DNA of 12,380 bases from Lachnospiraceae bacterium. Its GTDB lineage: Bacteria; Bacillota_A; Clostridia; Lachnospirales; Lachnospiraceae. A model generated the notes under the pieces. That model searched no databases, was not told where the DNA came from, and saw only the letters and a program-made list of their open reading frames with translations. The position numbers and the translations under genes were made by a program. The stretch's first letter is position 1. The number at the start of each line of letters is the position of its first letter. Of the stretch, positions 1-6,022 are shown piece by piece. Location: the NCBI GenBank assembly GCA_009774655.1, contig VSOD01000090.1:1-12380 (forward strand). Reading direction: 5' to 3'.

Positions 1-73
1 TGGGTATGGCGCAGTCGGCTAGCGCGCCAGATTGTGGCTCTGGAGGCCGAGGGTTCGAGTCCCTCTATCCACC
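1..73 (+). tRNA. tRNA-His (GTG), 5' end cut by the window edge
   Basis: A cloverleaf is visible with anticodon loop TTGTGGC (anticodon GTG). Bases 1-6 (TGGGTA) pair with 66-71 (TATCCA, one G-T wobble). The first acceptor base and the extra G-1 typical of tRNA-His lie just outside the window; C73 is the unusual discriminator that pairs with G-1. T-arm GGGTTCGAGTCCC is clear. No CCA is encoded (TTT follows C73), so the 3' end must be trimmed and CCA added. First visible member of a His-Gln-Lys array. Confidence 0.95.
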
Positions 74-118
74 TTTACACGGGAGGGTGCAGTGACACAG
101 CCTGTTGTTACCAATTAA

Positions 119-190
119 TGGGCTATCGCCAAGCGGTAAGGCACAGGACTTTGACTCCTGCATTCGCTGGTTCGAATCCAGTTAGCCCAG
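119..190 (+). tRNA. tRNA-Gln (TTG)
   Basis: Acceptor TGGGCTA (119-125) pairs with TAGCCCA (183-189), followed by discriminator G190. Anticodon stem CAGGA/TCCTG encloses loop CTTTGAC, anticodon TTG, and the T-loop is TTCGAAT. CCA is not encoded. It lies 45 bp after tRNA-His and 5 bp before tRNA-Lys, so the three are almost certainly one precursor. Confidence 0.97.
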
Positions 191-195
191 TTTAC

Positions 196-268
196 GGACC
201 ACTAGCTCAGGTGGTAGAGCACTTGACTTTTAATCAAGTTGTCTGGGGTTCGAATCCCCAGTGGTTCA
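196..268 (+). tRNA. tRNA-Lys (TTT)
   Basis: Acceptor GGACCAC (196-202) pairs with GTGGTTC (261-267, one wobble); discriminator A268. Anticodon stem CTTGA/TCAAG encloses loop CTTTTAA, anticodon TTT with A37. Reading AAR codons, it is an expected t6A37 substrate for the TsaBDE proteins encoded at 6140-10976. CCA is not encoded. Its last 16 bases recur in decayed form downstream (291-353). Confidence 0.97.
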
Positions 269-290
269 TTTAGAAAGTCAAAAAGTATAT

Positions 291-353
291 TGGGATTCGA
301 ACCCCGGTTTGATATCCCCAGTGGTTTATGAAAATAATCCCCGATGGTTTATG
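291..353 (+). repeat. Decayed copies of the tRNA-Lys 3' end
   Basis: Two direct partial copies of the tRNA-Lys tail (255-270, TCCCCAGTGGTTCATT) follow the gene. One at 315-330 (TCCCCAGTGGTTTATG) differs slightly, and one at 338-353 (TCCCCGATGGTTTATG) differs more. At 291-306 a sequence nearly matches the reverse complement of the T-arm (GGGATTCGAACCCC). None can form a full tRNA. I infer residual duplication or recombination products of the tRNA end; chance is unlikely for the first copy. Confidence 0.6.
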
Positions 354-364
354 CAAAGAAGCCG

Positions 365-397
365 AAATTCAGATTCATGTGGAATCTGAATTTTTTT
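365..397 (+). terminator. Intrinsic terminator of the His-Gln-Lys tRNA array
   Basis: A perfect 12-bp stem, AAATTCAGATTC (365-376) with GAATCTGAATTT (382-393), closes a 5-nt loop and runs into an unbroken T-tract to 397. It separates the tRNA array and its remnants from the MATE gene 40 bp on. Confidence 0.9.
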
Positions 398-437
398 GCG
401 CATTAGGCGGTCGGGAAGTTCAGGAAGGAGACAGAAG

Positions 438-1799
438 ATGGAACAGATGAAAGAAAATAAAATGGGTACAATGCCTGTCAACAGACTGCTGATCACGATG
501 TCGCTGCCTATGATGGCTTCTATGCTGGTACAGGCGCTCTATAATATAGTAGACAGCATCTTTGTATCCCGGATCAATGAGAATGCGCTGACTGCGGTCT
601 CGCTTGCTTTTCCGATCCAGACATTGATGGTGGCGGTGGGGGTGGGCACCTGCGTCGGCATCAATGCGGTGCTTTCCAGGGCCCTTGGCGAGAAAAATCA
701 GGAGATGGTCAACAAAACGGCCGGCAACGGCATTGTCCTGATGGCGGCCAGTTATGTGGCGTTCCTGCTGCTCGGGCTTTTTGCAACGAAACCTTTTTAT
801 TTGAGCCAGACGGCAGATGCCCAGATCTTACAGTACGGATATGAGTATCTTTCATTGGTATGCTGCCTGTCCTTCGGTAGCTTTGCACAGTTTACGTTTG
901 AGCGGCTGCTGCAGTCTACAGGAAAGACGTTTTATATCATGATCACACAGGGAATCGGCGCAGTCATCAATATCATACTTGATCCGATCTTTATTTTCGG
1001 GCTGTTTGGCGTGCCCGGGATGGGGGTGCGCGGTGCGGCTGTGGCAACTGTGATCGGGCAGATCACGGCCGGGCTGCTGGCGTTTCTGATCAACTGGAAG
1101 AAAAATGACGAGATACAGGTGACCAGGGAGACCATGAGGCCTGATCCGCAGATCATCGGCCTGATCTATAAGATCGGTGTGCCGTCTATCATTATGCAGG
1201 CCATCGGTTCGGTAATGACTTACGGCATGAATCTGATCCTGATTTCCTTTTCGTCAACCGCAACGGCGGTGTTCGGCGTGTATTTTAAGCTGCAGAGCTT
1301 TATCTTCATGCCGGTATTCGGTATGAACAACGGGCTGGTGCCGATCCTGGCCTACAACTATGGTGCAGGCAGCCGGGAGCGTTTTGTCGATTCGCTGAAA
1401 TGCGGTATCAAATATGCGGTTGCGATCATGTTTGCCGGACTGGTCATCTTCCAGGCTGCGCCGGAATTTCTGTTGGGGTTGTTTGATGCATCAGAGGCAA
1501 TGCTTGAGATAGGGGTGCCGGCACTGCGGACGATCAGTTACGGTTTCGTCCTGGCGGGTTTTGGTATTGTATGCGGAACAGCCTTTCAGGCGCTGGGAAG
1601 CGCTACCTACAGCATGATGGTCTCCATTGCACGACAGCTGGTGGTGCTGCTTCCGGCGGCATATCTGCTGTCCCTGACGGGCAGGGTACAGAACGTATGG
1701 TGGTCATTTCCGATTGCTGAACTGGTATCAATGCTCATCACGGTTCTTTTCCTTGTGAAGATCTATAAAGGAGTGATCAGGCATATTGGCGAAGAGTAG
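438..1799 (+). CDS. MATE-family multidrug/cation efflux transporter
   Basis: Predicted 453-residue inner-membrane protein of the MATE (NorM/MepA/DinF-like) family, which exports drugs or metabolites in exchange for Na+ or H+. The sequence is almost continuous hydrophobic segments, consistent with about 12 helices in two homologous halves (roughly residues 10-220 and 230-450). Family-typical stretches are SLPMMASMLVQALYNIVDSIFV near the N-terminus, the LDPIFIFG motif in the first half and NYGAGS in the second. I chose ATG 438 because GGAAGGAG (423-430) lies 7 nt upstream; the frame stays open back to a TTG at 396, but that lies in the tRNA terminator's T-tract. Length is normal for the family. 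It stands alone between a terminator and a new promoter. The substrate cannot be told from sequence. No clear promoter is visible in the 40 bp after the terminator. Confidence 0.93.
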   Translation: MEQMKENKMGTMPVNRLLITMSLPMMASMLVQALYNIVDSIFVSRINENALTAVSLAFPIQTLMVAVGVGTCVGINAVLSRALGEKNQEMVNKTAGNGIVLMAASYVAFLLLGLFATKPFYLSQTADAQILQYGYEYLSLVCCLSFGSFAQFTFERLLQSTGKTFYIMITQGIGAVINIILDPIFIFGLFGVPGMGVRGAAVATVIGQITAGLLAFLINWKKNDEIQVTRETMRPDPQIIGLIYKIGVPSIIMQAIGSVMTYGMNLILISFSSTATAVFGVYFKLQSFIFMPVFGMNNGLVPILAYNYGAGSRERFVDSLKCGIKYAVAIMFAGLVIFQAAPEFLLGLFDASEAMLEIGVPALRTISYGFVLAGFGIVCGTAFQALGSATYSMMVSIARQLVVLLPAAYLLSLTGRVQNVWWSFPIAELVSMLITVLFLVKIYKGVIRHIGEE

Positions 1800-1818
1800 T
1801 GGCAGAATGATGGGCGTG

Positions 1819-1853
1819 AATGGTATTACATAAATAATTGGGCACCATTTTGT
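1819..1853 (+). terminator. Possible weak terminator after the MATE gene
   Basis: AATGGT (1819-1824) can pair with ACCATT (1844-1849), with ATTA/TAAT pairing inside, followed by TTTTG. The stem is short and interrupted and the T-tract poor, so this is only the best candidate 3' end for the transporter transcript. Confidence 0.3.
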
Positions 1854-1885
1854 GAAAAATGTATAGTGACTTTGCAGGAGAGGTA

Positions 1886-1921
1886 TGTTACAATGGACAG
1901 GTAATACGGTCGTAGTATTAC
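1886..1921 (+). promoter_or_regulatory. Extended -10 promoter with inverted repeat at the start site
   Basis: TGTTACAAT (1886-1894) fits an extended -10 element (TGnTACAAT); no good -35 is present at 17 bp. The expected start site, about 1901, coincides with a perfect inverted repeat, GTAATAC (1901-1907) and GTATTAC (1915-1921), with 7 bp between. It could be an operator for a dimeric repressor or a short 5'-UTR hairpin. A third GTATTAC lies upstream at 1823-1829. The next gene is the coiled-coil ORF at 1967. Confidence 0.5.
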
Positions 1922-1966
1922 AGCAGGAAGCGGGAACTGCCTGGATATGCAAAGGGGTGGATACAT

Positions 1967-2680
1967 ATGACTGATCATGAATTGCTGCTTGCGATTTCGG
2001 ATATGATGGATGTAAAGCTGAAATCAGAATTGCAGCCGGTCAAGAACGAACTGAAGGAAATGAAAACGGATATCCGGGAAATAAAGGAGGATGTCCGGAA
2101 CTTGAAGACAGACGTGCGGATTATGCAGGTGGATGTCGAGAACATGAAGGAAGACATTCGTGTATTGCAGACGGATGTTGAGGACATGAAGGAAGAGATC
2201 CAGGTCCTGCAGACGGATGTTAAGGGCATGAAGGAAGACATTCATGTATTGCAAACAGATGTTAAGGGCATGAAGGAAGACATTCATGTATTGCAAACAG
2301 ATGTTAAGGGCATGAAGGAAGACATTCATGTATTGCAAACAGATGTTAAGGGTATGAAGGAAGACATTCATGTATTGCAAACAGATGTTAAGGGTATGAA
2401 GGAAGACATTCAGATCCTGCAAACGAATGTTAAGGACATGAGGGCTGATATCCGATTCATGCAGGCAGATATCCGGGTTCTGCAGACAGAGGTACACAAT
2501 CTCAAATTGTGTCAGGAGAATATCATTTTGCCGCGGCTTAATACGATCGAAGCCTGCTATACGGATACGTACAGGCGGTATGCCTGCTACACTGACAGGA
2601 TTGAGGCGGTCTTTGAGGATGTCAGGGTGCTTAAGCTGGTGGCGGCAGACCATTCGGAGCGGCTGCAGAAGCTGGCTTAG
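1967..2680 (+). CDS. Repeat-containing coiled-coil protein, function unknown
   Basis: 237-residue soluble protein with no signal peptide or membrane segment. A short N-terminal part (about 1-20, with LLLAISDMMDVKLK) leads into a very long predicted coiled coil (about 20-180). There a 14-residue unit, VKGMKEDIHVLQTD, repeats two heptads with V/M/I/L at the core positions; residues 85-140 hold four almost identical units, with diverged units on both sides. The tail (about 181-237) is not repetitive and contains two similar patches, ACYTDTYRRY and ACYTDRIEAV, ending HSERLQKLA. From memory, Lachnospiraceae genomes carry uncharacterised proteins with this plan (short head, variable coiled coil, conserved tail), but I know no assigned function. 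Start ATG 1967 has AAGGGGTGG (1952-1960) just upstream. Likely cotranscribed with tRNA-Leu 65 bp downstream. Heptad-rich proteins can superficially resemble structural or phage fibre proteins, so function should not be guessed. Confidence 0.85.
   Translation: MTDHELLLAISDMMDVKLKSELQPVKNELKEMKTDIREIKEDVRNLKTDVRIMQVDVENMKEDIRVLQTDVEDMKEEIQVLQTDVKGMKEDIHVLQTDVKGMKEDIHVLQTDVKGMKEDIHVLQTDVKGMKEDIHVLQTDVKGMKEDIQILQTNVKDMRADIRFMQADIRVLQTEVHNLKLCQENIILPRLNTIEACYTDTYRRYACYTDRIEAVFEDVRVLKLVAADHSERLQKLA
2219..2386 (+). repeat. 42-bp tandem repeat inside the coiled-coil gene
   Basis: Four consecutive 42-bp units begin at 2219, 2261, 2303 and 2345. The first three are identical and the fourth differs by one base (GGC to GGT). 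Diverged units flank them at 2135-2176, 2177-2218 and 2387-2428. Each unit encodes 14 residues, so gain or loss of a unit keeps the reading frame. Identity at silent positions implies recent duplication or gene conversion rather than protein selection alone. Confidence 0.95.
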
Positions 2681-2700
2681 AACCGGAACAGGTTTTTGTG

Positions 2701-2731
2701 CCTGCCATATTCGGGATTCGGGTATGGCAGG
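2701..2731 (+). other. 9-bp inverted repeat between coiled-coil gene and tRNA-Leu
   Basis: CCTGCCATA (2701-2709) is perfectly complementary to TATGGCAGG (2723-2731), with a 13-nt loop. No T-tract follows, so it is not a standard terminator; it could be an RNA processing site between the mRNA and the tRNA. Confidence 0.5.
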
Positions 2732-2745
2732 TATGACAAATATAT

Positions 2746-2825
<80 letters not shown>

Positions 2826-2829
2826 GTAA

Positions 2830-2858
2830 AAGGGTGCTTATAACGGGCACTCTTTTTT
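2830..2858 (+). terminator. Intrinsic terminator after tRNA-Leu
   Basis: AAGGGTGC (2830-2837) pairs with GCACTCTT (2847-2854, one wobble) around a 9-nt loop, followed by T-tract 2853-2858. It closes the coiled-coil/tRNA-Leu unit. Confidence 0.85.
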
Positions 2859-2894
2859 GATTTGGGGAATGAGTGAAAGCCCGGTCAGCCATAG

Positions 2895-3236
2895 ATAGAC
2901 CAGGCAAAAGAGAAAGGATACAAGACAGTTTTCCGTTTTGCGGCCGGTTTTCTGGTATCTGTGTTGCTGGTGCTTGTGGCTGCAGGTTTTTTTTACAACC
3001 TGACGAACGGGGCGCAGCGGAAGAAAAGCGAGAAGATGACGGCTTTTACTACGGCATATGATAACGTGATCCTGTTGGATAATACTGGAGGAGTGTATAC
3101 TTTCGACTATGCAGATTATACGGAGGAAACGGATCATACAGTCGGTCCGGATGCAGCCGGTGTGGATAGAAGTGCTGGAAATATCGGAGATGTATGGATC
3201 GTAGACGTGTGCGTATGGAATGCAAAAGCGCCCTGA
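2895..3236 (+). pseudogene. Possible remnant of a membrane-anchored protein
   Basis: This frame is open from just after a TAG at 2892 to the TGA at 3234-3236. It translates to a basic N-terminal stretch (KEKGYKTVFRF), a hydrophobic helix (AAGFLVSVLLVLVAAGFFY) and then about 80 mostly polar residues including YDNVILLDNTGGVYTFDYAD, as expected of a signal-anchored extracytoplasmic domain. The frame has no start codon before the helix: the first is GTG 2961, inside it, and lacks a ribosome binding site. An upstream ATG (2869) is in another frame and stops after nine codons. I infer a 5'-damaged, 3'-truncated gene, perhaps of a membrane sensor, but recognise no family. It occupies most of a 517-bp stretch (2859-3375) that has no other gene. 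Confidence 0.35.
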
Positions 3237-3265
3237 TCAGAAAAATGGCATTTTTTACAAAATCC

Positions 3266-3298
3266 TGCAACTTTTATCCCCGGTTCTTTGTCTGTATG
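3266..3298 (+). promoter_or_regulatory. Candidate ECF-type promoter of the sigma operon
   Basis: TGCAACTTTT (from 3266) and GTCTGTAT (from 3290) are 18 bp apart. This resembles ECF promoters (-35 with an AAC core, -10 around GTC) rather than TTGACA/TATAAT, which is absent here. It lies about 80 bp before the sigma gene, where autoregulated ECF operons carry their own promoter. Inference from motif likeness only. Confidence 0.45.
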
Positions 3299-3375
3299 TA
3301 TAGGGCGTATGAAAAAAGACGCTCTGGAAGGAAAACGGAAGAGGGAAATGACCGAAAAGACACGGAGGTGAAGGG

Positions 3376-3879
3376 TTGAAGCAGGAGCTGTACAGAAAGC
3401 TGGTAGCCTATATCGTCGAGAATCAGGATAAGTTTTACCGGCTGGCATTCAGCTATCTGAAGAATCAGGAGGATGCGTTGGACGCGGTGCAGAACGCGGT
3501 CTGTAAGGCACTGGAGCATTACGGGGAGCTGAAAAGCGAAGAGGCATTCAAGACGTGGTTTTACAGGATCGTACTCCATGAAAGTATCATCCTTTATCAT
3601 GCGAAGAAGCGGGAGGTACCGACACAGGACAGTGCGTGGATGGAACAGTCCTATGAAGAAAAAGGCTTTGATATCCATGACGATCTGTATGCGCAGATAG
3701 ACAGGATGGAAGAAACCGCCCAGAAGATCATAAAACTCAGATTCTTTGAAGAACTGACGCTGGATGAGATTGCCCGGATTCTGGACATGAACATCAATAC
3801 GGTGAAGGCGAAACTGTACCGGAGCCTGAAAGTCTTAAAGATCAATGTGGGAGAGGAGGAAGACGTGTGGACCGTATGA
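3376..3879 (+). CDS. ECF-family RNA polymerase sigma factor (SigV-like)
   Basis: 167-residue sigma-70-family factor with the two-domain ECF layout: region 2 at about 19-83 (YRLAFSYLKNQEDALDAVQN, core binding and -10 recognition) and region 4 at about 108-157, with the helix-turn-helix LTLDEIARILDMNINTVKAK (-35 recognition). Such factors direct RNA polymerase to a small regulon and are held inactive by the anti-sigma factor encoded next to them. No ATG is available: TTG 3376 is the start because GGAGGTG (3364-3370) sits 5 nt upstream and the nearby GTG meets a stop. The anti-sigma gene overlaps its 3' end. The SigV-like assignment rests mainly on that partner's RsiV-like domain. It probably transcribes its own operon from the candidate promoter at 3266. 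Confidence 0.92.
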   Translation: MKQELYRKLVAYIVENQDKFYRLAFSYLKNQEDALDAVQNAVCKALEHYGELKSEEAFKTWFYRIVLHESIILYHAKKREVPTQDSAWMEQSYEEKGFDIHDDLYAQIDRMEETAQKIIKLRFFEELTLDEIARILDMNINTVKAKLYRSLKVLKINVGEEEDVWTV

Positions 3880-4748
3880 CAGAGGCAAAACGCCAATATC
3901 ATGATATCCCGATTCCGGAAGAATTGTCAGAACGGGTTATGCTGGAAGTAAAAAAGGCGGAGAGTAACTGTGGCAGAAAAGCGGCGCGGACAGCAACTCA
4001 ATCTGCCGTGAAGAAGAGAACTGCGGTCGCGGCGGCAGTCGCGGCAGTCCTGTTTGTGGCAGGCGTGAATACCAGCGAAGCCTTTGCGCGGGAAGTAGAC
4101 AACATCCCGGTGATCGGCGCACTGGCGAGAATCCTCACGTTCCGCTCCTACGAGGTATGGACAGAAGATTTAAAGATTTCCGTTGAAATTCCCGGTGTTG
4201 AAGTGATTGCCGAAGAGCTTGCGGGTTTGGAAAAAGAGGTGAATGAAGATATTTACAGTTTCTGTGAGCGGTATGCGCAGGAGGCCGAACAAAGAGCAGC
4301 AGAGTACAGGCAGATTTTTCTGGATACCGGCGGTACAGAGGAGGAGTGGGCGGCACATGAGATCACGATCAAGGTATGGTATGAAGTGAAGTCGCATTCC
4401 GACAGGTATCTGTCCCTGACGGTAAAAGGTGCGGAAAGCTGGACCAGCGCATACAGCGAGGAGCGGTACTATAATCTGGACATGGAAACGGGTAAGTGGA
4501 TAACGCTTCGGGATATTCTGGGGGATGATTACGCACAGATTGCCGGGCAGAGCATCCTTGACCAGATCAGGCGCAGAGGGGCATCGGACGGTATAGAATA
4601 CCGGACGGAGGGCTGGCAGGGGGTCGATGAGGATACGAAATTTTATCTGAATCAGGATCAGAACCCGGTGATCGTACTGGAGAAATACGAGGTCGCACCG
4701 GGGGCGGCCGGCCAGCTGGAATTCGAGATCCCTCTGGAAGAACGGTAA
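3867..4748 (+). CDS. RsiV-like membrane anti-sigma factor (DUF3298 type)
   Basis: 293-residue single-pass membrane protein. Residues 1-50 are the cytoplasmic part expected to bind the sigma factor. A hydrophobic segment (about 52-67) follows, then A72-F-A74, a signal-peptidase-like A-x-A site, and the RsiV-type stretch DNIPVIGALARILTFRSYE (about 78-96). Residues about 203-290 (YYNLDMETGKWITLRDILGD and PVIVLEKYEVAPGA) match the DUF3298 domain. In Bacillus subtilis, RsiV binds lysozyme with its outer domain; signal peptidase and then RasP cleave it and release SigV. I infer the same role here. GTG 3867 is preferred because AGGAGG (3854-3859) lies 7 nt upstream; ATG 3876, giving an ATGA overlap with the sigma stop, is the alternative. 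Either start implies translational coupling to the sigma gene. The next gene follows 68 bp later. Confidence 0.88.
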   Translation: MDRMTEAKRQYHDIPIPEELSERVMLEVKKAESNCGRKAARTATQSAVKKRTAVAAAVAAVLFVAGVNTSEAFAREVDNIPVIGALARILTFRSYEVWTEDLKISVEIPGVEVIAEELAGLEKEVNEDIYSFCERYAQEAEQRAAEYRQIFLDTGGTEEEWAAHEITIKVWYEVKSHSDRYLSLTVKGAESWTSAYSEERYYNLDMETGKWITLRDILGDDYAQIAGQSILDQIRRRGASDGIEYRTEGWQGVDEDTKFYLNQDQNPVIVLEKYEVAPGAAGQLEFEIPLEER

Positions 4749-4816
4749 TGCCTGCGGCGTATGAGACTGCAGAGAGGAACAGCGGGATAAGGAAAAGAAA
4801 AGAGAGGAAGAAGATT

Positions 4817-5416
4817 ATGAAAAAAAGATGGATTTTGCTGGCGACAGCGGTGATGGTACTGTCATTGACAGGATGCGGACAGGAGAAAGAAAAGAGCAAT
4901 AACGTGGCACCGGAGACCGGTACGCTTCTGGAGAGCGGGGAGAGTGAGACGGAACAATCCCAGGAGCAGGCAGCACAACAGGAAGCGGCTGCGGCAACGG
5001 AGCCGGCAGATCAGGATCCTGCGGCAGATACGACAGAAGGGGCGCAGCAGGAAGCGGCAGCCGGCGGTTCGTGGGAGGATAATTTTGCGGTGGATACAGC
5101 GGCAGCGGCTGAATTTGGCGGAAAGATCAAAGAAGCAGTTGCGGAGCAGGATATTGAGAAACTGGCGGATCTGACGGCTTTCCCGGTCTATGTGGGAGTG
5201 ATCGGGGACGGAATCGTAGTGGAAAAGAGGGAAGATTTTATCGCACTGGGGGCGGATGCTCTTTTCACAGAGGAGATGATGGCATCCATAGCAGGCGCGG
5301 ATGAAAACAGTTTAAACCCCAGCAAAGCGGGCTTTACGCTCTGCAGCGGGGACGGGGCGCCAAGTATTACCTTCGGGGTGCAGGACGGAAAACTGGGAAT
5401 AAGCGGTATCAATTAA
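4817..5416 (+). CDS. Lipoprotein of the sigma/anti-sigma operon, function unknown
   Basis: 199-residue predicted lipoprotein. MKKRWILLATAVMVLSLTGC is a lipoprotein signal peptide with lipobox LTGC, so C20 would be lipidated and the protein anchored on the outer face of the membrane. Residues about 25-90 are low complexity, rich in Glu, Gln and Ala (a flexible linker). Residues about 90-199 look like a compact domain with an alternating hydrophobic pattern and segments such as LADLTAFPVYVGVIGDG and ITFGVQDGKLGISGIN. I do not recognise a named family; it resembles small extracytoplasmic NTF2-like/DUF4878-like modules only in general appearance. The frame is open to an ATG at 4748, but ATG 4817 gives the correct signal peptide and has AGAGGAAG (4803-4810) upstream. 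Position suggests it belongs to the envelope-stress regulon of the sigma factor. Confidence 0.82.
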   Translation: MKKRWILLATAVMVLSLTGCGQEKEKSNNVAPETGTLLESGESETEQSQEQAAQQEAAAATEPADQDPAADTTEGAQQEAAAGGSWEDNFAVDTAAAAEFGGKIKEAVAEQDIEKLADLTAFPVYVGVIGDGIVVEKREDFIALGADALFTEEMMASIAGADENSLNPSKAGFTLCSGDGAPSITFGVQDGKLGISGIN

Positions 5417-5428
5417 TGCGGTTTTTAC

Positions 5429-5456
5429 TTGCACTTTGCGTGAAATTTTGTATAAT
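5429..5456 (+). promoter_or_regulatory. Sigma-A-type promoter upstream of the YcxB-like gene
   Basis: TTGCAC (5429-5434) and a perfect TATAAT (5451-5456) are 16 bp apart. The predicted start site, about 5463, lies only about 8 nt before the hairpin at 5471. Confidence 0.8.
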
Positions 5457-5470
5457 AAGATATAAGTAGA

Positions 5471-5498
5471 GAAAGCACCTACACCGTAGGTGTTTTCT
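5471..5498 (+). terminator. 12-bp triloop hairpin with short T-run
   Basis: GAAAGCACCTAC (5471-5482) pairs along its whole length with GTAGGTGTTTTC (5486-5497; one G-T wobble) across an ACC triloop. The descending arm ends in TTTTC, so it can act as the terminator of the lipoprotein operon. It also lies at the very start of the transcript from 5429, where it could attenuate or protect that mRNA. Confidence 0.65.
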
Positions 5499-5542
5499 TA
5501 TGGAGGAAAGACGAAAGGCCGTTTTCTTGCAGAGGTGCAGTG

Positions 5543-6022
5543 ATGGAAATAGAATTCGATGTAAAAATCACTTCCAATATTTTATATGATTACATGCTGC
5601 GGCACACCTACAGCAGCCTGTCAGGTCTGACGGGATCGCTGGTGGGAGTGCTGATGCTGATGTTATTCGCTTCCAACAGACAGCCGATCTGTCTGATCAT
5701 CGGCGCGGTGATCCTTTTGTACCTGCCATGGACTCTTTTTATCAAATCCAAACAGCAGGCGCTTAATACGCCGGCCTTTAAGAAACCACTGCACTACCGC
5801 TTGTCGGATGAAGGGATCGAGGTTTCCCAGGACGGGACGACGGAGAAGATGGGCTGGGAGAACATGTACAGGGCAGTTTCCACCACACACAGCATCGTGG
5901 TGTATACGACGCGCACAAGCGCCTGCATTTTTCCGAAAAAAGATCTGGGGGAGAACCGGTACAAAGTGATCGAGATCATCTCGACACATATGCCGCCAAA
6001 GAAAGTAAGGATCAGAGGCTGA
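5543..6022 (+). CDS. YcxB-like membrane protein
   Basis: 159-residue protein with the YcxB-like layout: a short N-terminal strand region (MEIEFDVKITSNILYDYMLR), two adjacent membrane helices (about 29-43 and 48-67) and a C-terminal cytoplasmic domain (about 84-155) with the family-like pattern YRLSDEGIEVSQDG and a conserved-looking WENMYRAV. The last part, IFPKKDLGENRYKVIEIIST, is also typical. The family's function is unknown; it is common in Firmicutes as a stand-alone small membrane protein. ATG 5543 is chosen with AGAGGTG (5531-5537) 5 nt upstream; GTG 5540 directly before it is possible. It has its own promoter, so it is probably not part of the sigma operon. Confidence 0.8.
   Translation: MEIEFDVKITSNILYDYMLRHTYSSLSGLTGSLVGVLMLMLFASNRQPICLIIGAVILLYLPWTLFIKSKQQALNTPAFKKPLHYRLSDEGIEVSQDGTTEKMGWENMYRAVSTTHSIVVYTTRTSACIFPKKDLGENRYKVIEIISTHMPPKKVRIRG

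Noticed and set aside
34..273. 79-residue + strand ORF over the tRNA-His/Gln/Lys array
   Set aside because: It lies entirely over three tRNA genes and has no ribosome binding site.
2219..2428. Regular repeats as a possible CRISPR array
   Set aside because: Units are directly adjacent with no unique spacers, and the period matches 14 codons of the gene.
2024..2653. 209-residue minus-strand ORF opposite the coiled-coil gene, itself repetitive
   Set aside because: The 42-bp period keeps the antisense frame open automatically; no start signal, and the + strand has a good ribosome binding site and heptad logic.
3241..3255. AAAAATG-G-CATTTTT near-perfect palindrome before the sigma promoter
   Set aside because: One-base loop cannot form an RNA hairpin and all-A/T arms arise easily by chance; too weak to call a site.
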